NCBI RefSeq assembly: GCF_033843265.1
Contig: NZ_JAWXRD010000001.1
Location: forward strand, 62,001-126,000
Direction: 5' to 3'
Length of the DNA stretch: 64,000 nt
Source: Scandinavium lactucae
GTDB lineage: Bacteria > Pseudomonadota > Gammaproteobacteria > Enterobacterales > Enterobacteriaceae
The notes under the pieces were generated by a model that saw nothing but the letters and a program-made list of their open reading frames with translations, was not told where the DNA came from and ran no database searches. Positions 58,522 to 64,000 of this stretch are shown in pieces. The position numbers were made by a program, and so were the translations under genes. The number at the start of each line of letters is the position of its first letter. Positions within the stretch are counted from its first letter, which is position 1.

Positions 58522-61500
58522 TTACTCGCCGATCATTCGTTGCATGCTTTGTGTCCAGGATGCTTTGAATGCTGAGTCCCCTGCGAACAGTTTATAAAGC
58601 TCCAGCTCATCCTTACGTCGTTGCAACATGATCTCTTTAAGCATCTTTTCAAAAGCCAAATTTCTGTTATGTGGATCAGGATTATTTTTATACTTAGACT
58701 CAAAATCAGGGTGATTACGAATGCTCTCAGCAATGTTTATAAACTTCACTTTCTGTTCTTCAGGCGTAGCGCTCCACCCCTGGAACCATCTCTCATTGAA
58801 GGTGCGAATTATTTCGTCTAATGGATCTTTTTCCTTTTCACTGCTATGTGCTCCACGTGGATTTGGGTTTTGTGGATCAAGCTCAGCTTCCTCATCGCTC
58901 AACTTGATTGTGTGATTGAGCTTCACACGTTGCAGCCCATAGGAACTCAAATCAACAGAATCTAAAAGCTCATCAATGGCATCTGCATCAGGGTCTTCAA
59001 CTTTCAGCTTAGGTATGAGGAATTTCAGGAACCAGAACAGTTTCTCCCAAGCCACCATCTCATAAGGCATGATAGAGGCCATTTGCCCGTAGATTTTCAC
59101 GAATTGTTTGGCTTTAATTTTGAAATCAACTTTAGCTTCAGATTCGAGTTCTAACTCACAGTCAAAACGAGCTGCTGCAACATCGATTATCGGGCTAAGA
59201 TTTTGGGCATCCTCGTTATTAAAATAACGAGTTACAAAGTCTTCAACCTCATGCCACTCATAAACCCCCACATCGTCCATTTCATCTTTTAACTCATGCA
59301 ACACGTTGATATCGGTAGCTTGCGACAAAGATGTAGCAGTATAAAATGGGTCAAATGCTAACTGAATGTCTTCAACAGAATTGAAGAAATCCAGTACAAA
59401 CAAATCTTCTGTTTTCTTTCCCAACTTGGGTGCACTACGATTGAGTCGCGACAATGCTTGCACACACAAGACGCTCGCTAGCTTTTTATCCACATACATC
59501 GCACAAAGCTTTGGCTGGTCGAATCCGGTAAGATATTTATTGGCGACAACTAAAAGTCGATATTCATCAGTGTCAAACATATCTTTAGTATCAGTTTCGG
59601 CAAAACCATTGATATCAGCTTCAGTGTACTCAATTCCATCAACTTCTTTCGTACCAGAAAATGCAATCAGGATTTTAAATGGGTTGCTTTGTTCTTCAAG
59701 TATACGTTTGATGGCTTTGTAGTAACGAATGGCAGTCTCAATGTTTTGAGTTACTACCATCCCTTTTCCTTTGCCTTTGAGCTTTTTCGCATTGACCACG
59801 TGAGGCACAAAATGCTCCAGCATGATCTCTGCCTTCGTATCTATAGTCTGCTGACTGCGTTCAACATAGGCTCTAAGTTTTTTCTGGGCTTTTTTAGTAT
59901 CGAACTCTGGGTTGTCAGCTATCGATTTTTCAATCTCATAATAGCTCTTGTAAGTCGTATAATTGGCAAGCACGTCCAGAATAAAACCTTCTTCTATCGC
60001 TTGCTTCATCGAGTAAAGATGGAAGGGTTTAAACGCACCATCTTCTTGGTGTTCTCCAAATTTTTCTAACGTACTGTTTTTCGGCGTTGCCGTAAACGCC
60101 AGATATGATGCATTACCTCGCATTTTACGTGACTTCATAGCCTGAAGTATTTTATCCTGAGCATCCTCAGCCTCTTCAACGTCAGTCTTACCCATTGCTC
60201 GGTTCATATTGTCATGCGCTGAACCAGACTGAGAACTGTGCGCCTCATCGATTATCACGGCGAAACGCTTATCACTCAGGTCGGCAATACCATCAATGAT
60301 AAACGGAAATTTTTGAATCGTCGTAATAATGATCTTCTTGCCGTTTTCAAGAGCTTGCTTAAGTTCAGATGATTTATGCGCAGGGGCAATAATATTTTTT
60401 ACCTCTGAAAACTCTTTAATATTGTCCCGTAATTGCTTATCCAACAGGCGTCTGTCAGTCACGACAATCACAGAGTCGAATAAAGGCTGCTCCAGGCTTT
60501 TACCTCCTGCCACAGATTCGGTAGCAGGATAGGTCTCAATAAGCTGATAGGCAGCCCAGGTAATTGAATTAGACTTACCAGAACCAGCCGAGTGTTGGAT
60601 TAAATATGTCTGACCAACGCCATGAGTAGCAGCATGATCGACCAATTTTCTGACAACATCTAGTTGGTGGTATCGAGGGAAAAACAAGGTTCGCTTCGTT
60701 AATGATTCTTTACTTGTGCCATCCAGACGGACAAAATGCTGAATGATGTTGGCCAGGCTTTCTTTGGTGAATATCTCTTGCCATAGATATGCCGTTTTGT
60801 GCCCTGCTGGGTTAGGAGGATTACCCTGGCCAAGGTTGTGTCCTTTATTGAACGGCAAGAAAAATGTATTGCTTCCCGCCAACTTCGTGGTCATGTAGAC
60901 CTCATCCGTATCCACTGCCATATGCACCAGACAACGACCAAAGGTCAGTAATGGCTGAGTAGAATCACGATCGTCACGATATTGCTTTTGCCCATGGTAG
61001 CGAGCTGTTTGTCCCGTCCAGGCATTTTTTAACTCTAGGGTGATCAACGGTATACCGTTAATGAACAACACCATGTCTATTTCTTGTAAAGGATTTGCTA
61101 CCGAGTAACGTACCTGCCTAGTACAACTGAAAACGTTATCAGCAAAGTTTCGCTTTACTTTTTCACTACTGCTTGCCAGTGGTGCTGGGTAGAGCAAAAT
61201 GAAGTGGGCATCATCTACACTCAGGCCTTTCTTGAGCACGTGCAAAATACCGTGCTTTTTGATGAGCCGATCAAACCGTTCCAATAACTTGCGTTGCCAA
61301 TCTGCTGGATTATTTTTTTGTAATTTAGTCAGTTCAGTTTCTTGTGTCTTTTCAATAAATTGCCAGAAGAAACGCTCATCAATGGCATATTGCATATTAA
61401 AGTCACTAGGAGCACCAATGACATACCCTGCACCGGAGAATTGGGGGCTTAGGCCACCTTTGAGGTCCTCAGTACTGATACCTACCAAACATTTTTCAAT

Positions 61501-61539
61501 GGTTGACTCTAATGCTTGTTCATTGGTTTGACTAACCAT
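58522..61539 (-). CDS. hsdR: Type I restriction enzyme R subunit
   Basis: 1005 aa from ATG 61539 (MVSQTNEQALESTIEKCLVG; AAGGA upstream), a typical HsdR start. The frame stays open back to 61638 and an ATG at 61632 would add 31 residues. N-terminal PD-(D/E)xK nuclease: Asp in QEIDMVLF and ELK in ITLELKNAW (about residues 155 and 169-171). Helicase motifs: Walker A SAGSGKSN (about 317-324), DEAH in VIIDEAHSS, FTATP. Translocates DNA and cuts when unmodified sites are met, in complex with HsdM and HsdS. Confidence 0.93.
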   Translation of the reverse strand: MVSQTNEQALESTIEKCLVGISTEDLKGGLSPQFSGAGYVIGAPSDFNMQYAIDERFFWQFIEKTQETELTKLQKNNPADWQRKLLERFDRLIKKHGILHVLKKGLSVDDAHFILLYPAPLASSSEKVKRNFADNVFSCTRQVRYSVANPLQEIDMVLFINGIPLITLELKNAWTGQTARYHGQKQYRDDRDSTQPLLTFGRCLVHMAVDTDEVYMTTKLAGSNTFFLPFNKGHNLGQGNPPNPAGHKTAYLWQEIFTKESLANIIQHFVRLDGTSKESLTKRTLFFPRYHQLDVVRKLVDHAATHGVGQTYLIQHSAGSGKSNSITWAAYQLIETYPATESVAGGKSLEQPLFDSVIVVTDRRLLDKQLRDNIKEFSEVKNIIAPAHKSSELKQALENGKKIIITTIQKFPFIIDGIADLSDKRFAVIIDEAHSSQSGSAHDNMNRAMGKTDVEEAEDAQDKILQAMKSRKMRGNASYLAFTATPKNSTLEKFGEHQEDGAFKPFHLYSMKQAIEEGFILDVLANYTTYKSYYEIEKSIADNPEFDTKKAQKKLRAYVERSQQTIDTKAEIMLEHFVPHVVNAKKLKGKGKGMVVTQNIETAIRYYKAIKRILEEQSNPFKILIAFSGTKEVDGIEYTEADINGFAETDTKDMFDTDEYRLLVVANKYLTGFDQPKLCAMYVDKKLASVLCVQALSRLNRSAPKLGKKTEDLFVLDFFNSVEDIQLAFDPFYTATSLSQATDINVLHELKDEMDDVGVYEWHEVEDFVTRYFNNEDAQNLSPIIDVAAARFDCELELESEAKVDFKIKAKQFVKIYGQMASIMPYEMVAWEKLFWFLKFLIPKLKVEDPDADAIDELLDSVDLSSYGLQRVKLNHTIKLSDEEAELDPQNPNPRGAHSSEKEKDPLDEIIRTFNERWFQGWSATPEEQKVKFINIAESIRNHPDFESKYKNNPDPHNRNLAFEKMLKEIMLQRRKDELELYKLFAGDSAFKASWTQSMQRMIGE

Positions 61540-61638
61540 AGTTATAAGATCCTTAATCAGAACATCTCTGTCTAGCGCCAGTATATCCAAACGTTCACGG
61601 GCATCACCAAAACCATCTTCCTTTAGTGCCATCTGCAA

Positions 61639-61770
61639 TTATTTGCTTAGTGTTTCAGATCGGCGCGACGTCCATTTTCTAAGACTTTTGCGTGCGCTAA
61701 AGCCCCTAAAACCACGTTCGTTGAGCTTCTTGGCCTTAACCGTGCTGGGTTGATAATCCACCGTGAACAT
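61639..61770 (-). CDS. Small basic ORF between hsdS and hsdR
   Basis: 43 codons from ATG 61770 to TAA 61639. The product begins MFTVDYQPSTVKAKKLNERG and is strongly basic (many Lys/Arg, ending SETLSK). It starts 12 bases after hsdS and ends 6 bases before the possible upstream hsdR start at 61632. No Shine-Dalgarno of note and no family recognised. It could be a real small protein, or a decayed remnant of a gene once placed here. Confidence 0.35.
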   Translation of the reverse strand: MFTVDYQPSTVKAKKLNERGFRGFSARKSLRKWTSRRSETLSK

Positions 61771-61781
61771 CTTGCAGTGTC

Positions 61782-63092
61782 CTATTGCCCCACCATCTCT
61801 TGCGTGATTTTTATTTTTCCTGTCACGGCGCTATTGATCAGTGTGGTTTTGTATTCTTTTAGCTTTTCGATTTGATCTTTCATTATAGTGATATTCCGAA
61901 GAAATAATTTTTCCTGATTGTCAATGAAATTAGCAATTGCGACCTGTTCCTCAAAAGGAACGATTAATAAATCCACCATGCAAAAGTTTTCATATCTTAA
62001 AGCTTGCCCGTCTCGAACTAAATTTGATGTACATTGAAGTGCTTCAATGTATCGTTGAGATTTTAAAAGATGTTTGTAGTATGGCGAATGAACCAGTTCA
62101 CAAGGGATCAATGGTACATAGGCAGAACTAACACAGCCAGTATAAGCACAATACTCAATTCCTCCCTGAAAGCTCCTCATACTAATAACAAAATCATTTT
62201 CCTCGACATGTTTAAGTATATCAAAATTAAGCTCAACTTGAGTGACTCGTCGACCTTCGAGCTCCATGAATTTTTGTTGTGATATGACTCCATACTTTTG
62301 AGAAGCAGTTAGTTGTTCATCGCTTTTGCGTGCCTTTTCTTTCCGTTCTCGAAATAGCCATCTACTTCTTTCTGTCTCCCAGTGCTCTGGAATCGTACCA
62401 ATCCAGTCTACACCTGAGTCCTTCATTGGTACGTTTGGGTCAAGCCCTTGAGTTACTGACTTTTGAATAATGATTTGCTTACGCTCTTTCAGCAGGTTGA
62501 TTTCCTGCTCTTTGATAGTTACCGCTTCGTCGATTTGTGCTATTTTTTTGTCGAGAAAGTCCGCTATTTTGATCTGAGTTGTTTCTGGAATATCGAATAC
62601 TGGCAAGCGCTTAAAATCAAGAAAACTTAAATTCTGTCGCAAGCCAGAACCAAATTTATAGAGCACCTTGGTTGTATCCAAAGAATACAAATAATAATGA
62701 AGGAACCTAGAGTTGAATCCATTTTTGACACTTAAGTTTAGATATGCACTTGTAATAATGCCTTTGTCCTTCGCCAGGCCGGTTCTTAAACTTACTTTAT
62801 CATTCTGGAGATCTGTACAACGAATAATGATATCTCCAGGTTCAACTAATTGATATGTTTCAAAGGATTCAGGAACGAGGCCAACGAGTTTTTCTTCAGG
62901 TTTGATTACAATATTCCCATAGCTCAAAGATAAAACGATATTTTCCTTCATTCCTTTATTACTGCGCTTATTTTCAGTAAAGGCAACAACCCCTGGTTTT
63001 AGATTCCATGAACTTGGAATATCTCCTAACCACTCAACACCAGAGCTTTTATATGCCTCATGCTTAGGCATTAAAACTAAATTATCCATCAT
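61782..63092 (-). CDS. hsdS: Type I restriction enzyme specificity subunit
   Basis: 436 aa; start ATG 63092 overlaps the hsdM stop codon (ATGA). Two target-recognition domains are seen, each opening with a related motif, GVEWLGDIPSSW (about 18-29) and GVDWIGTIPEHW (about 226-237), and each ending in a coiled-coil spacer helix (KKIAQIDEAVTIKEQEINLLKERK; IMKDQIEKLKEYK). It sets the bipartite recognition site for modification and restriction. The site itself cannot be read from sequence. Confidence 0.93.
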   Translation of the reverse strand: MMDNLVLMPKHEAYKSSGVEWLGDIPSSWNLKPGVVAFTENKRSNKGMKENIVLSLSYGNIVIKPEEKLVGLVPESFETYQLVEPGDIIIRCTDLQNDKVSLRTGLAKDKGIITSAYLNLSVKNGFNSRFLHYYLYSLDTTKVLYKFGSGLRQNLSFLDFKRLPVFDIPETTQIKIADFLDKKIAQIDEAVTIKEQEINLLKERKQIIIQKSVTQGLDPNVPMKDSGVDWIGTIPEHWETERSRWLFRERKEKARKSDEQLTASQKYGVISQQKFMELEGRRVTQVELNFDILKHVEENDFVISMRSFQGGIEYCAYTGCVSSAYVPLIPCELVHSPYYKHLLKSQRYIEALQCTSNLVRDGQALRYENFCMVDLLIVPFEEQVAIANFIDNQEKLFLRNITIMKDQIEKLKEYKTTLINSAVTGKIKITQEMVGQ

Positions 63093-64000
63093 GCCTCTCC
63101 TTGTACTTCTGCGACTTTTATACCTAAAATCTGCGCAATTAGCCCATCCGCTTTGTGCTCCAGACTAATAATATCTGTTGCCACTTCTTCCAGACTTCGT
63201 AGAGGTTTATGACGGTAGAAATATCTGTTAAAGTTAATTTCATAACCAATTTTCACCGAATCTAGGTTGATCCATGCTTCATTTACATGTGGTCTTACTT
63301 CGTCGAGAAAGTACTGATAAATACTTTGTTTTAATGGAACAGACTCAGTGTCACGAAGGTCAGCATTGGTTTCGTAAGTAATGTATTCGCCTTTTTTACC
63401 GCTTGGGTAGTAGCCAAAATCAGGCAAGTCGCCCTCTTCGCATTCATAGCGATCAAGCAGACCATCTAATTTATCACCGCTTAACTTAACGACTTTTTTA
63501 ACTACTTTCTTTGCTGATTCGTCATACCAACTGACGGCATTCAAGATGGCATTTTTCTCAGATGCAGATAACCTCACACCACTCACTTTAAGTGATTTAT
63601 CAACAAGGCTCGTAAACTCATTAAAATCATCAAATTCATTATCGCCAATGTCAGACATCAATTTTTGCGCGGTTTCCAGAATGGTTCTAAGTGCCACCCA
63701 ATGCTTGACATCAAGTAGTTTGGTTCTGGCTTTTGCATTTAAGCTGATTTCGTTCTCTTCACACCAGGCGAAGATTTCCTTCTCAATGGATTTCAGGAAA
63801 CTCTTTTTCTGATCACTGCCGAAACCTGTGTTATTATAAACATCATCACCATATTCGGTATATAAGTGCGTCATGACGTCGCTAAACTGCTTATCAAAAC
63901 GCAATGCTGCAATAGCGTCCTGAGTAAAGCGTGCTTTACGTCGGTCTGGACGTTCAATAGTGACTTTATAGTAACCAAAGTCATCATTGCTAAATACCTT
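63089..64000 (-). CDS. hsdM: Type I restriction enzyme M subunit (partial, C-terminal part)
   Basis: The frame is open to the right window edge; about 303 C-terminal residues are visible, starting KVFSNDDFGYYKVTIERPDRR. This is the region of HsdM after the catalytic N6-adenine methylase domain, so the SAM and NPPF motifs are outside the window. Identity is supported by the typical FGYYKVTIERP segment and by the overlapping hsdS gene. The C-terminal helical part (LEEVATDIISLEHKADGLIAQILG) would contact HsdS. Confidence 0.88.
   Translation of the reverse strand, partial: KVFSNDDFGYYKVTIERPDRRKARFTQDAIAALRFDKQFSDVMTHLYTEYGDDVYNNTGFGSDQKKSFLKSIEKEIFAWCEENEISLNAKARTKLLDVKHWVALRTILETAQKLMSDIGDNEFDDFNEFTSLVDKSLKVSGVRLSASEKNAILNAVSWYDESAKKVVKKVVKLSGDKLDGLLDRYECEEGDLPDFGYYPSGKKGEYITYETNADLRDTESVPLKQSIYQYFLDEVRPHVNEAWINLDSVKIGYEINFNRYFYRHKPLRSLEEVATDIISLEHKADGLIAQILGIKVAEVQGEA

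Larger units (their letters stand above)
55682..64000. mobile_element. leuX-integrated genomic island (left part, runs off the window)
   Basis: The island starts at the 3' end of leuX with a P4-type integrase, and the following DNA is visibly AT-richer than the flanking chromosome. Contents: integrase, DUF4917 protein, type I restriction-modification genes. The core att sequence is expected in the 3' part of leuX. No second copy of the tRNA 3' end was found in this window, so attR lies beyond 64000. Confidence 0.8.

Noticed and set aside
1..64000. CRISPR arrays, rRNA operons or insertion-sequence transposases
   Set aside because: No regularly spaced direct repeats, rRNA sequence or transposase gene was seen in the window.

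Overview
The window is a 64 kb piece of an enterobacterial chromosome. Gene order from ytfR to valS, pepA, lptFG, yjgR and the tRNA gene leuX follows the E. coli/Salmonella order, and most proteins are recognisable orthologues. Several features point to a genus other than Escherichia: miaE, an intact cybC, a chitobiase beside mgtA, a two-domain dihydroxyacetone kinase, two ERIC elements and many GC-rich REP-like palindromes. An Enterobacter, Lelliottia or Leclercia type organism fits, but the genus is not resolved from sequence alone.

Layout. 1-4.8 kb: end of the ytfQRT-yjfF galactofuranose ABC transporter, then a chemoreceptor gene with a sigma-28 promoter. 4.9-10.2 kb: fbp, mpl, darP (yjgA), pmbA and cybC. 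10.3-19.1 kb: an accessory catabolic operon with a PRD protein, four proteins of uncharacterised families (SFCGS, DUF4312, DUF4311, DUF4310), an amidohydrolase, a PLP ammonia-lyase, a KDGP-type aldolase, an exported lactonase and a multidomain PRD/EIIB/EIIA activator. 19.1-21.8 kb: the anaerobic ribonucleotide reductase genes nrdDG behind two NrdR boxes. 21.9-26.0 kb: an RpiR regulator facing a PTS IIB / GH4 glucosidase / IIC operon. 26-30.3 kb: treCBR. 30.3-36 kb: mgtA with its mgtL leader, and chitobiase. 36-55.4 kb: ridA, pyrLBI, tabA, argI, rraB, miaE, yjgM, valS-holC-pepA, lptFG, yjgR, dihydroxyacetone kinase, ahr, and an HNH-protein/methyltransferase pair.

55.6-64 kb: tRNA-Leu (leuX, anticodon CAA) followed by a P4-type integrase. 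This starts an AT-richer genomic island that runs off the right edge. It carries a DUF4917 (SIR2-like looking) protein and a type I restriction-modification system in the order hsdM-hsdS-small ORF-hsdR on the minus strand, with hsdM cut by the window end.

How the genes work together. The most interesting block is 10.3-19.1 kb. The enzymes predict a route in which a lactone is opened outside the cytoplasm, a sugar acid enters the cell, an acyl group is removed from nitrogen, ammonia is eliminated to a 2-keto-3-deoxy sugar acid (phosphate), and an aldolase gives pyruvate plus a triose (phosphate). No classical transporter is encoded there, so the SFCGS/DUF4312/DUF4311/DUF4310 set is the best candidate for an undescribed, possibly PTS-like, uptake system. 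The second region of interest is the leuX boundary, where an HNH protein with an overlapping methyltransferase gene, a DUF4917 protein and a type I R-M system lie within about 10 kb.
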